Shown here one piece after another: positions 9,198 to 17,307 of a stretch of 64,000 nucleotides of DNA. Source of the stretch: Chloroflexus aurantiacus J-10-fl (GTDB taxonomy: Bacteria; Chloroflexota; Chloroflexia; Chloroflexales; Chloroflexaceae); assembly GCF_000018865.1 (NCBI RefSeq), contig NC_010175.1, positions 1,488,001 through 1,552,000 on the forward strand, written 5' to 3'. The stretch's first letter is position 1, and each line of letters begins with the position of its first letter. Position numbers and translations under genes: made by a program. A model generated the notes under the pieces. That model was given only the letters and a program-made list of their open reading frames with translations, searched no databases and was not told the origin of the DNA.

Positions 9198-10700
9198 CTA
9201 CTTCGCCGCGTCGAAGATCTTCTGTAAATCGGCTTGCAGTTTAGCTACTTCGGCCTCGAAATCGGCATCAGGTGTATTGGCAAGGTAGTTCCAGAACTCG
9301 TTATAGCGATCCGTAGTCTCCTGGAAGCTGGGCATCCAGCTCTCGTGGTTCGGATTATCGGCGTAGCTCATCGCTTCCACCACGACATTCCAGTTGATGT
9401 CGGTCTTGTTGGGGAAACTGGTCTGGTTGTACTGGGTGAAGTAATCGGATTGGAGCGAGAGCCGGGCTGGCATGCCGCCGTAGATGGTGAGCAATTCACT
9501 CACGTGCTCTTTGCTGAGCATGTAGGTCAAGACCTCGAATGCTTCATCAGGTGTCGGGCAGCCTTTCAGAATACCGAAGGTATCGGCATGCATCTTGGCC
9601 GTAATCGTCCCGTTGTAGCTCGGCGTGGCTGCCAGATTCCAATCGAAATCAACATTCCCCAGTGCCCACGGTGCCACGTACCACATATGGATGTGGATCA
9701 TCGCCAGATTGCCCGACGAGAAGGGGCCACCAGGGCCTTGCAGGAAGTCGGCACCACCGTAGGGGCCATTCGGAATAAACCAGTCTTTCCACCAGCCGTC
9801 ATACGTCCACTTCCAGGCTGCCTTCCAGTGATCGGGAATCTGCGCATTGCCATTGTCATCGACCAGCGAACCGGCGCCGAAGAAGGTCCCAATGCCACGG
9901 GGGTCAGTCCATTGGTTCATCCATCCGAACTGAACGATCTTCTCCGGGTCAAAATCGGGTGAGGTGGCATCATTACCATTGGCATCGACGGTCAGCTTCT
10001 TGGCCAGTTCGGTAAGCGTGGTCATGTTCCATTCACGCTCGACACCATTCTCATCAACCCACGGCGCACCATGTTCGGCAGGTGGATACGGCAACCCTGC
10101 CTCGTCAAACAGGTCTTTGTTGTAGATGATGAAGGAGGGGAAAATCGCGAACGGAATACCGAGCTGGCCCTCTTCCTTCACCTGGTAGAACTTCACCAGA
10201 TTGGGATCGAAGTCGCTCAGGTCATAGTTGTACTTGTCGATCAACGGCTGAAGGTCAAGCCAGGCGCCCTTGAAACTATCGCGTCCGCGAATACCCACCG
10301 GGCCGACGAGACAGGGAGCGTTACCGGCAGCAATCTGGGTGGCCAGGGTATCGAAGGCAACGTTGTTGTCAACAATCTCGATCACCAGTTCAATCTTATC
10401 CTGACTGGCATTGAAGCGCTCGACAAAAGCGTTCTGTGCCGGAATTGCCCCCTCATCTGAACCAGCTCCCAAACCGACAAACCAGCGCACTTTGGTACGC
10501 CCACTGGTAGCAGCCTGGGTGGGAGCAGGCGCCTGAGTCGGTGCCGCAGCCTGGGTCGGTTCTGCAGCCTGGGTTGGTTCAGCAGCAGGTGCGGTGGTGG
10601 GCTGGGCGGCGGGGGTTGAAGGACTGCTGCCACAGGCAGCATTGAGGATCGTGGCGAGAATAAACGTGAGGCTAACGAGCAGGACTTTGAACGACTTCAT
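9198..10700 (-). CDS. Sugar ABC transporter solute-binding lipoprotein
   Basis: 500 residues from the ATG at 10700, which has an AGAGGAGG ribosome site; the frame is open further upstream but that part lacks protein character. The signal peptide ends in a lipobox (LNAAC), followed by a low-complexity Ala/Pro/Thr/Gln linker (repeats of AEPTQA/APTQA) of about 50 residues that would space the domain from the membrane. The rest is a family 1 extracellular solute-binding protein (MalE-like). As first structural gene it would deliver oligosaccharides to the two permeases downstream. Ligand inferred as beta-glucan fragments from neighbours. Confidence 0.92.
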   Translation of the reverse strand: MKSFKVLLVSLTFILATILNAACGSSPSTPAAQPTTAPAAEPTQAAEPTQAAAPTQAPAPTQAATSGRTKVRWFVGLGAGSDEGAIPAQNAFVERFNASQDKIELVIEIVDNNVAFDTLATQIAAGNAPCLVGPVGIRGRDSFKGAWLDLQPLIDKYNYDLSDFDPNLVKFYQVKEEGQLGIPFAIFPSFIIYNKDLFDEAGLPYPPAEHGAPWVDENGVEREWNMTTLTELAKKLTVDANGNDATSPDFDPEKIVQFGWMNQWTDPRGIGTFFGAGSLVDDNGNAQIPDHWKAAWKWTYDGWWKDWFIPNGPYGGADFLQGPGGPFSSGNLAMIHIHMWYVAPWALGNVDFDWNLAATPSYNGTITAKMHADTFGILKGCPTPDEAFEVLTYMLSKEHVSELLTIYGGMPARLSLQSDYFTQYNQTSFPNKTDINWNVVVEAMSYADNPNHESWMPSFQETTDRYNEFWNYLANTPDADFEAEVAKLQADLQKIFDAAK

Positions 10701-10780
10701 CTCATTTCCTCCTCTGGAACTACTACACCATTGTGTTGGACACAGGTCGGGGTACGAGTTTTTGCAATGTGGCGGTATCT

Positions 10781-11809
10781 TCACCCCCTTTCTGAGTCGC
10801 GAATGCAACTTTCACGAATGATCAGCTCGGTAGGCAGAATAACCCGCTGTGGTGCAGGTTCGGAAGAAGCGATAATCAGGTGATCGAGTAAGAGCCGGGC
10901 CGCGGTCTGACCCAGTTCATTGATCGGCTGCCGAACGGTCGTTAACGCCGGTGTCATTGCTGCGGCGAGCGGAATATCATCAAATCCGGTCAACGCAATA
11001 TCACGCGGAACAACCAGATCGGCAGCACGCAAGGCTTTGAAAGCGCCAAGCGCCATCATATCGCTGGCCGCAAAGACGGCATCGGGCAGCGGGTCAAGCT
11101 GCAAGAGCATCTGCATCGCCGCAAAGCCACTCTGTTCGCTAAAGTTGCCCTCGACGACGAGTTCAGGTTGTACCGGTAATCCGGCAGCGGCCAGCCCTTA
11201 ACAATACCCGGCATAGCGATCTCGTCCGGCAACGATATTCATTGGCCCGGTAATGGTTGCGATCCGGCGGTAACCTCGTCGAATCAGGTGATCAACCATC
11301 ATACGCGCACCATGACGATTGTCCACATCAACATAGGGAATAACCGGATGCGAGCTGATGCGCCCAACTGACACCACCGGAAGCGTTTCTTGTTGTAGCC
11401 ATTGCGCCAGAAATTCATCTTCGATTGCCGATGCTACGATCGCACCATCGAGAAAGCCGCGCCGACCAATATGACGGTAGGGATTGCCAGTTGTATTGGT
11501 CGCCAGCTCCAGCATGATCGAAAATTCCCGCGCATTACAGACACAGGCAATCCCTTCGATCAAGAGCGGAAAGTACGGATCGGCGAACAGGGTGTGGATC
11601 GACTGCGGAATAATGATCCCAATCACCTGCGACCGACGGCTGGCCAGTGAGCGCGCAGGATGGTTTGGTTGATAATTGGTTTCGCGAATAGCCTGCCAGA
11701 CCCGCTCGCGCACTGCCGGGTTCACATGCGGGTGATTGTTGAGAACCCGTGATGCAGTTGATCGCGAGACCCCGGCCCGCCGGGCAATTTCGTCAAGGGT
11801 AATATGCAT
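10781..11809 (-). pseudogene. LacI-family transcriptional regulator interrupted by an in-frame TAA
   Basis: The N-terminal part (11809-11201) has the LacI helix-turn-helix 'TLDEIARRAGVSRSTASRVL' and the first half of the sugar-binding domain. At 11198-11200 the frame meets TAA immediately after 'RYAGYC'. Reading on in the same frame gives normal LacI sequence ('GLAAAGLPVQPE', then 'AVFAASDMMALG' and 'ALTGFDDIPLA') to 10781, about 342 positions in all, the usual family length. There is no frameshift; one base change (for example CAA to TAA) explains it. A true allele would give a truncated protein with the DNA-binding domain but no intact effector domain. A sequencing error is the main alternative. 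The ATG at 11809 is chosen over a GTG at 11821. Confidence 0.85.
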
Positions 11810-11825
11810 ATCTGCCACCACTCAC

Positions 11826-11839
11826 TGGGAACGCTTCCA
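11826..11839. promoter_or_regulatory. LacI/CcpA-type operator half-palindrome, proximal
   Basis: TGGGAACGCTTCCA is a 10/14 palindrome with the central CG and flanking AA.C/TT pattern bound by LacI-family proteins. It lies about 17 nt upstream of the regulator start, probably downstream of the transcription start. The candidate -10 (TACTAT on the minus strand, 11849-11854) sits between this and the second operator. Confidence 0.55.
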
Positions 11840-11909
11840 ACTGGCCTTATAGTACAAAAAAGGAGCAGGTCTGGCTTTTCAAAAAGCGCGAAGCACTTGT
11901 ACAAAACCG

Positions 11910-11923
11910 TGAAAGCGCTTCCA
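11910..11923. promoter_or_regulatory. LacI/CcpA-type operator, distal
   Basis: TGAAAGCGCTTCCA is 12/14 palindromic around AGCGCT, close to the classic LacI-family consensus TGnAAnCGnTTnCA. It lies 84 bp from the proximal site, a spacing compatible with loop formation across the promoter. The most likely ligand is the regulator encoded next to it, acting on itself and the beta-glucan operon. Confidence 0.65.
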
Positions 11924-12026
11924 GTCATGCGTTTGCTGATCGGTTGCGGGTAGTGTGCTGATCTACACCATCGGGGTTGTGGCAGTGCAACGGTGAGTAC
12001 GAGGGATACATCGCCCTGGCCGGGGC

Positions 12027-12507
12027 CTATGCATTACCCACAACTGGTGACAACCACGTGCGTATCAGCGAGTATGATCGCCATAGGTGCTATGTTGGGC
12101 GACTGGCCCGGTGACAGTGCACCGCTCCAGCCGTGCCAGCACGTGCTGGATGGGTTGCCTTACACGCGCATCATGTGCGTGTCGCACAGTTTGGAGTGCG
12201 GCAGCCATGCTGCCGCGCCAGCCGTACTCACGATCCGGCGCGTGGCATACCGTTACCCATCCTGGTCACGGGGGTGCTGAATGTGCTCGTGTCGCTCATC
12301 GAGTCGGTCAGGCATGCATGCGATACCTTCGCGTAGACGTTTGGTTGTACCAGGTTCGTGCCTGCGCACCAGCGGCCACGGCCGGCACCTGACGGCGGTG
12401 GAGAGGAATGCCTCCACGCAGGCTGGAAGCCTGCGCCACGGAAAGCCCGCGCCACGGGGAGCACGTGCAGCCTGTCATAACGCAGCGTGACATGTGGGTA
12501 ATGCATA
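12027..12507 (+). mobile_element. MITE-like non-coding element, copy B
   Basis: The ends form a perfect 19-bp inverted repeat, GGCCTATGCATTACCCACA at 12024-12042 against its complement at 12493-12511. The direct repeat GGCCGGGGC flanks the element at 12018-12026 and 12508-12516 (its first G could belong to the element), as expected for an 8-9 bp target duplication. Inside is the core shared with copy A and with the repeats near 21.4 kb and 37.7 kb, including the palindrome GCGGCAGCCATGCTGCCGC at 12198-12216. There is no coding capacity for a transposase. This copy is about 300 bp shorter than copy A, pointing to internal deletion or insertion. Confidence 0.7.
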
Positions 12508-12539
12508 GGCCGGGGCGGGGATGTGGGTTGGCGCAAATT

Positions 12540-12725
12540 GGCGGGTTGTGGGTTGACGGGTTATGACCCGGCGGGTTAAAACCCTGCCTCAAGTCTTGCA
12601 CGCTCCTTCGGGGCTGCCTGAAGGCGGGGAGATGCTTCCATACCTGCGCAAGGAGAGCGCCGGCGGGTTACGGGTTGACGGGTTATGACCCGGCGGGTTA
12701 AAACCCTGCCTCAAGTCTTGCACGC
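12540..12725. repeat. 64-bp direct repeat, two copies
   Basis: 12540-12603 and 12662-12725 are identical except for two adjacent bases (GTG against ACG in the first third). Each copy contains ACGGGTTATGACCCG and GGCGGGTTAAAACCCTGCC palindromes. The 58 bp between them is unrelated. The origin is unknown, possibly duplication or a small hairpin repeat. Confidence 0.85.
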
Positions 12726-12869
12726 CCTTCAAGGCTGTTTGGCGGTGGGGAAAGGGTTCCGGGCGTGCTGATACGTAGCCCCACCAGGACTGCCACGTCG
12801 TCAGGTAGGGCTTCAGCCCGCCTCACGGCACCACCCGCCTGGCGGTAGGTCGTGACCGCCCGGCCAGGA

Positions 12870-14090
12870 TTAGTCCCAGGTGCGCAGATCGACAAACGGT
12901 TTGGCATCGGCTGGCAGATCGCTAACCAGCTCTACCCGACAATGCAGTTTCAGCGCTTCGTGGAGCGCCTGCGCGGCACTATCACGAAGGTGTGCAGGAT
13001 CGGCATCGGCAGTCGGCACAAGCCGACAGATCAGCTCGTCGCGGTGGTTTTCACGCACCACAACCGCCTGATACGCCTGCAAGCCGGTCATACGCCGCAT
13101 CGCCTCGGCAATATGCCGGGGATGGACAAACAACCCTCGCACCTTGACACTCTCTCCACTCCGACCGAGCCACCCTACCAGGCGCGGGGTTTGAATGACG
13201 GTTGCAGTTGTTGGCTCCATCAACGCAGAGAGGTCGCCAACCGCAAAGCGGATCAGGATGTAGTCGCGGCGGAAGAGCGTTACCACAACTTCACCAGTCT
13301 GCCCAGGCGGTACCGGTTCACCGGTATTCAGGTCGCAAATCTGCACCAGAGCATCCTCAGGCAGGTGCCAGCCTTGCCGCTCTGGGCCGTTGTAGCCGAG
13401 GTTTCCTGTCTCGGCAGTCCCGTAACCGTCATACACCAGAATACCGTACTGCTCTTCAAACAACGCCCGCAGTGATGGCGGTAACGGTTCGGCAGCGACA
13501 AAGGCTTTGTTCAGCGGCCAGGTGCGCGGATCATGACCTGCCTCAACTGCTCGTTCGAGCAAGGTTTTCAGATAGCTCGGCAGGCCGGCGTAGGCGGTCA
13601 CACCGAGCTGGGCCATCACCTCGATTTGCTGAGCCTGATTACCAACCCCGGCTGGAATGACTGCACAACCAACCGCACGCGCACCCTCTTCAAACATCAC
13701 ACCGGCAGGCGTCAGGTGATAGCCAAAACAGTTAATCACAATATCATCAGGGCCAAAACCGGCGGCCCGAAACGCCGGTGCCCAGCGCCACGGGTCTGGT
13801 TCATCAGACTCAGGATCGTAGATTGGGCCAGGAGATTGAAAAATGCGGCGCAGCCGTGATAGGGGCACCGTGAGCATGCCACCTAACTGTGGCCCTTGAC
13901 GTTGCAATTCCACCAGTTGTTCTTTGCGCAATATCGGCAGCCGGCTCAAATCGGCGGTGGTCTGAATATCAGAGGGTGTCAAGCCGGCCGAGTCCATACG
14001 CTGGCGAAACGCCGGCGAATGCTCATAGCCGAAAGCAACAATCTCACGCACTCGTTGATCAAAACTGGCGTAAAATGCCTCAATATTCAT
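12870..14090 (-). CDS. PaaK-like phenylacetate/aryl-CoA ligase family protein
   Basis: 406 residues with AGAGG upstream of the ATG. The family opening ('FGYEHSPAFRQRMDSAGL... LPILRKEQL') and the 'YDGYGTAETGNLGY' adenylate-binding core match phenylacetate-CoA ligases. The usual Ser/Thr/Gly-rich P-loop (SSGTTGKP) at about residue 90 is replaced by a segment reading 'RIFQSPGPIYDPESDEPDPW', so ATP handling may differ from classical PaaK. The protein is slightly shorter than PaaK (about 435). As last gene of a Liv-type transport operon that also holds another CoA ligase, it probably activates, or senses, the imported acid. Confidence 0.85.
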   Translation of the reverse strand: MNIEAFYASFDQRVREIVAFGYEHSPAFRQRMDSAGLTPSDIQTTADLSRLPILRKEQLVELQRQGPQLGGMLTVPLSRLRRIFQSPGPIYDPESDEPDPWRWAPAFRAAGFGPDDIVINCFGYHLTPAGVMFEEGARAVGCAVIPAGVGNQAQQIEVMAQLGVTAYAGLPSYLKTLLERAVEAGHDPRTWPLNKAFVAAEPLPPSLRALFEEQYGILVYDGYGTAETGNLGYNGPERQGWHLPEDALVQICDLNTGEPVPPGQTGEVVVTLFRRDYILIRFAVGDLSALMEPTTATVIQTPRLVGWLGRSGESVKVRGLFVHPRHIAEAMRRMTGLQAYQAVVVRENHRDELICRLVPTADADPAHLRDSAAQALHEALKLHCRVELVSDLPADAKPFVDLRTWD

Positions 14091-14114
14091 ACCATCCTCT
14101 TATAGATAACCCGA

Positions 14115-14906
14115 TCAGGAGAGCCAGCGCTTGCGGCGCTTGTAGTGTTTGACGTCACGATAACTCTTGCGACTACCAATCTCGTTTAAGCCAAGATAAA
14201 ATTCGCGCACATCGGCGTTATCTTTCAAATCGTCTGGCGATCCATCAAGCACAATCCGCCCGTTCTCCATAATATAGGCGTGATGGGCAGCTTCCAGCGC
14301 CAGTCGCGCATTTTGTTCAACCAACAGAATCGTTGTTCCCTGCTCGCGGTTGATACGGCGGATGATCTCGAAGATTTCGGCGACCAGCAGTGGCGCCAGG
14401 CCGAGCGACGGTTCATCGAGCATAATCAGTTTGGGATGCGCCATGAGCGCCCGCCCAATCGCCAGCATCTGCTGCTCACCACCGCTGAGAAATCCAGCGA
14501 TCTGGTTGCGACGCTCTTTCAGGCGTGGAAAGTATTCATACACCAGCGCCAGATCACCGGCGAAGCGGCGAAATGATTGGGTGTAGGCGCCGGCACGGAG
14601 ATTCTCTTCGACCGTCAAATGCTCGAAGACGCGCCGTCCCTCCATCACCTGAAAGATGCCCATCCGCACGATCTCGGCAGCATCTTTTTTGTGGATCGGC
14701 TGGCCCTGAAACAAAATCTCGCCGTCGGTCACTTCACCGTTTTCCGGCTTGAGCAGCCCCGAAATAGCTTTGAGGGTTGTACTTTTGCCGGCACCGTTTG
14801 AGCCGAGCAGCGCCACAATGCGCCCTTCCGGCACTTCCAGCGACAACCCCTTCAGCACCAGCACCACATCGTTATAGATAACTTCAATATTGTTGAGTGT
14901 CAGCAT
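14115..14906 (-). CDS. livF: Branched-chain amino acid-type ABC transporter ATPase LivF
   Basis: About 263 residues from the ATG at 14906; a TTG two codons upstream is also open, and neither has a clear ribosome site. Walker A GSNGAGKST, signature LSGGEQQ and Walker B 'LIMLDEPSLGLAP' are all intact, and the spacing and 'EVPEGRIVALLG' start are LivF-like. It carries a basic C-terminal extension ('YRDVKHYKRRKRW') beyond the usual end. It would energise the LivHM permease together with LivG. The natural ligand of this family ranges over branched amino acids, urea, amides and aromatic acids. Confidence 0.92.
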   Translation of the reverse strand: MLTLNNIEVIYNDVVLVLKGLSLEVPEGRIVALLGSNGAGKSTTLKAISGLLKPENGEVTDGEILFQGQPIHKKDAAEIVRMGIFQVMEGRRVFEHLTVEENLRAGAYTQSFRRFAGDLALVYEYFPRLKERRNQIAGFLSGGEQQMLAIGRALMAHPKLIMLDEPSLGLAPLLVAEIFEIIRRINREQGTTILLVEQNARLALEAAHHAYIMENGRIVLDGSPDDLKDNADVREFYLGLNEIGSRKSYRDVKHYKRRKRWLS

Positions 14907-14943
14907 ATGCAAGAGGGCAACCGCAGCGATTGCCTGCTATGAA

Positions 14944-14979
14944 TGACCGGTGTGTTGTCAATAGACAACACACCGGTCA
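14944..14979 (-). promoter_or_regulatory. Intercistronic hairpin after the LivK-like gene
   Basis: TGACCGGTGTGTTGTC (14944-14959) pairs perfectly with 14964-14979 around AATA: a 16-bp stem just beyond the stop of the binding-protein gene. No T-run follows. It is placed like the hairpins at 9150 and 56216, suggesting a shared role in raising binding-protein mRNA over the downstream genes. Confidence 0.75.
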
Positions 14980-14987
14980 CGTGTAAC

Positions 14988-16196
14988 TTACCGCGCACTA
15001 ATGAAATCAGTGATCGCTACCCACCTACCATTTTCAACCCGGAACATGCGGGTTGACTTCACACCGGCGTGATCGGTGGAGCTGAACTGCACCGGCAGCG
15101 TTACCCCCTTGGTGTCGATGGCACCCATCGTCTCCAGCGTATTCTTGATATTCTCACCGGTCAGCTCTTTGCCGTCCGCCAGTGTTCGCTCGATACCGGC
15201 CACCAGAATTGACAGTGCCGTCCACCCCTGCACGAAGGTGCTGTCGGCACCGCCGTAGTCAATATTCTTCTGGCGAGCGTAATCAAGCGCAATCTTCCCA
15301 CCTTCCGCTTCGTGGTTGAAGGGCACCACGCCAACAACACCTTCAGCGTCGGCCCCAGCCTGCTTGATCAAAATCTCGTTTGCGCACCAGTTGAGGCAAA
15401 CGAATTGTACGTCGTAACCCAGGCTTTTCGCATTCTTGATCGCCAGTGCCGCCGGGCTAGAGACGTTCTGCAAGAAGATGTAGTTGGCACCGTAGTCGCG
15501 AATCTGGGTCAACTGTGGCGTCAAATCGGTTGCACCACGCGGCGAAGGAACCTCAAGCGGGGTATCGATACCCTGCGATGTGGCAAAGGCCGTACCATCG
15601 GCCAGTGGCGAACGACCGAAGGGGCTATCGTTGATCAGATAGGCAAACTTCGGCATCCCACTGTTGCCCTTCGCCTTCCAGTCATCAATCGCCCACTTCA
15701 TCGCGATAATCAACTGGTCAGAGTAGGTCGGCGCAACCAGGAAGTTGTAAGGCGTTTCCGCCGGATTGGCCAGCGTCGCCGAGTACGAGGCCGAGATGAA
15801 CGGAATCTTGTCTTCGGTAATCTTGGGGCGAAGCGCTTCGGTATCGCCGGTACCCCATCCTGAGAAGACCAGCACCTTATCCTGGGTTACGAATTGCGTA
15901 TACAACTCTTCCGCCCGCGGCACCTGATACGCATAGTCTTCGCTCACCAACTGCAAGCGCCGCCCGTTAATGCCGCCCTGTTCATTTTTCCAATCAATAA
16001 AGGCAATCTGTCCGCGGGCATAGGGCGTTCCTACGTCGGCTGTTGCACCGGTCAGGTCAAAAATCGCGCCAATCTTGATCGGTTCACTGCTTGCACCACC
16101 ACCTCCACCTGTGCCACCGCCACCACATGCTGCCAGCATTGTGGCAACCAACGCCATTACCATCCACCAACCGAACGTGCGTTTCCACCTGTGCAT
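14988..16196 (-). CDS. livK: Liv-type ABC transporter substrate-binding lipoprotein
   Basis: 402 residues from the ATG at 16196, preceded by AAGGAGG; the longer upstream frame is a Ser-rich artefact overlapping livM. The signal peptide ends in lipobox LAAC followed by a Gly-rich linker. The remainder is a periplasmic-binding-protein type I fold (Peripla_BP_6) with 'IKIGAIFDLTGATADVGTPYARG' start, as in receptors for amino acids, amides and aromatic acids. It is anchored outside the membrane and hands ligand to LivHM. The ligand is not readable from sequence; the CoA ligases in the operon favour an organic acid. Confidence 0.92.
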   Translation of the reverse strand: MHRWKRTFGWWMVMALVATMLAACGGGGTGGGGGASSEPIKIGAIFDLTGATADVGTPYARGQIAFIDWKNEQGGINGRRLQLVSEDYAYQVPRAEELYTQFVTQDKVLVFSGWGTGDTEALRPKITEDKIPFISASYSATLANPAETPYNFLVAPTYSDQLIIAMKWAIDDWKAKGNSGMPKFAYLINDSPFGRSPLADGTAFATSQGIDTPLEVPSPRGATDLTPQLTQIRDYGANYIFLQNVSSPAALAIKNAKSLGYDVQFVCLNWCANEILIKQAGADAEGVVGVVPFNHEAEGGKIALDYARQKNIDYGGADSTFVQGWTALSILVAGIERTLADGKELTGENIKNTLETMGAIDTKGVTLPVQFSSTDHAGVKSTRMFRVENGRWVAITDFISAR

Positions 16197-16218
16197 GCCA
16201 TCCTCCTTGCTACACACC

Positions 16219-17277
16219 TCAGTAACTGAACGGCCATAGCCGGAAATAATCTTTAACATTGCGCCACATCTTAACGATGCCTTCCGGCTCGAAGATGAGG
16301 AAGAGGATGATTGCCAGACCAAAAGCACCCTGCTGAATATACGGCAGATACGAGTTGATGTCGGGAACGACGCCACTCAGCGTGCGGGCCATATTCGACA
16401 GAAAGGCTGGGAGCAAGATCATGAATGCAGCGCCGTAGATTGATCCTGAAACGCTCCCTAAACCGCCGATAATAATCATCGCCAGGTAGAGAATGCTGGT
16501 TTCGATAGTAAACCGCTCCCACGAGATCACACCACGGTAGTGCGCAGTCAGCGCACCGGCCAGACCGGCGAAGAATGAAGACGTGGCGAAGGCCAGGAGT
16601 TTATACCGAAAGAGATCGACACCGATCACCTGAGCCGCAATGTCTTGATCGCGGATCGCAACAAAGGCGCGCCCGGTACGGGTTCGGAACAGATTGCTCA
16701 CGAAGATAACCGTCAGGATCAAAAAGGCGAGACACACCCAGTAGAAGGCAAAATCATTGTTACCGAGCCACTCCATTGGCAGACCGAAGAGATTATTGGT
16801 CGCCCGCGGTAACGAAAGTGACTCGCCGATGCCGAGCAGTTTGCCGTGTGTCAGGAGCCAGATGATAATCTCTTGCGACGCGAGGGTGGCAATCGCCAGA
16901 TACAGACCTTTCAGGCGCAGTGACGGCAGACCGAAGAAGGCACCAACTGCCGCAGTGAAAAAGCTGGCGATAGGAATGGTCAGCCACATCGGGGTACCAA
17001 GATGCACGGCCAGCAAACCGGCGGTATACGCCCCGACCGCCAGAAAGCCACCATGCCCGATACTGATCTGTCCGGTGTAACCGACCAGAATGTTCAGGCC
17101 GATAGCACCGATTGCAGCGATGGCAATCGTGTTGGCCAGATTGAGCCAGTAGCGGTCGGCAAACCAGGGAAAGATCAGCACTGCCACCAGAACAAGGACA
17201 ATCCGCATCCGTTGCGGCCAATAGGGGCGCAGACTGACATCACTGGCATACGTGGTATGAAATGTTCCGCTCTGCAT
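16219..17277 (-). CDS. livM: Branched-chain amino acid-type ABC permease LivM
   Basis: About 352 residues from the ATG at 17277 (a TTG two codons upstream is possible; the ribosome site is weak). Eight to ten TM helices and the family signature 'LNILVGYTGQISIGHGGFLAVGAYTAG' identify LivM. The C-terminus ends in a cytoplasmic 'FEPEGIVKMWRNVKDYFRLWPF' tail typical of the family. It lies 30 nt after livH and 22 nt before livK in the same operon. Confidence 0.94.
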   Translation of the reverse strand: MQSGTFHTTYASDVSLRPYWPQRMRIVLVLVAVLIFPWFADRYWLNLANTIAIAAIGAIGLNILVGYTGQISIGHGGFLAVGAYTAGLLAVHLGTPMWLTIPIASFFTAAVGAFFGLPSLRLKGLYLAIATLASQEIIIWLLTHGKLLGIGESLSLPRATNNLFGLPMEWLGNNDFAFYWVCLAFLILTVIFVSNLFRTRTGRAFVAIRDQDIAAQVIGVDLFRYKLLAFATSSFFAGLAGALTAHYRGVISWERFTIETSILYLAMIIIGGLGSVSGSIYGAAFMILLPAFLSNMARTLSGVVPDINSYLPYIQQGAFGLAIILFLIFEPEGIVKMWRNVKDYFRLWPFSY

Positions 17278-17307
17278 AGGCAACCCTGTCTGTATGGTCT
17301 GTATCCC

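Larger units (their letters stand above)
11924..12869. other. Non-coding spacer with a MITE-like element and direct repeats
   Basis: No supported gene. It contains the repeat element 12027-12507 and a 64-bp direct repeat (12540-12603, 12662-12725), described separately. The remainder (12726-12869) shows no recognisable signal apart from short G+C-rich palindromes. Confidence 0.65.

Noticed and set aside
11116-11821. Frameshift in the LacI gene
   Set aside because: Both halves are in the same frame (distance divisible by three); the lesion is a stop codon, not a frameshift.
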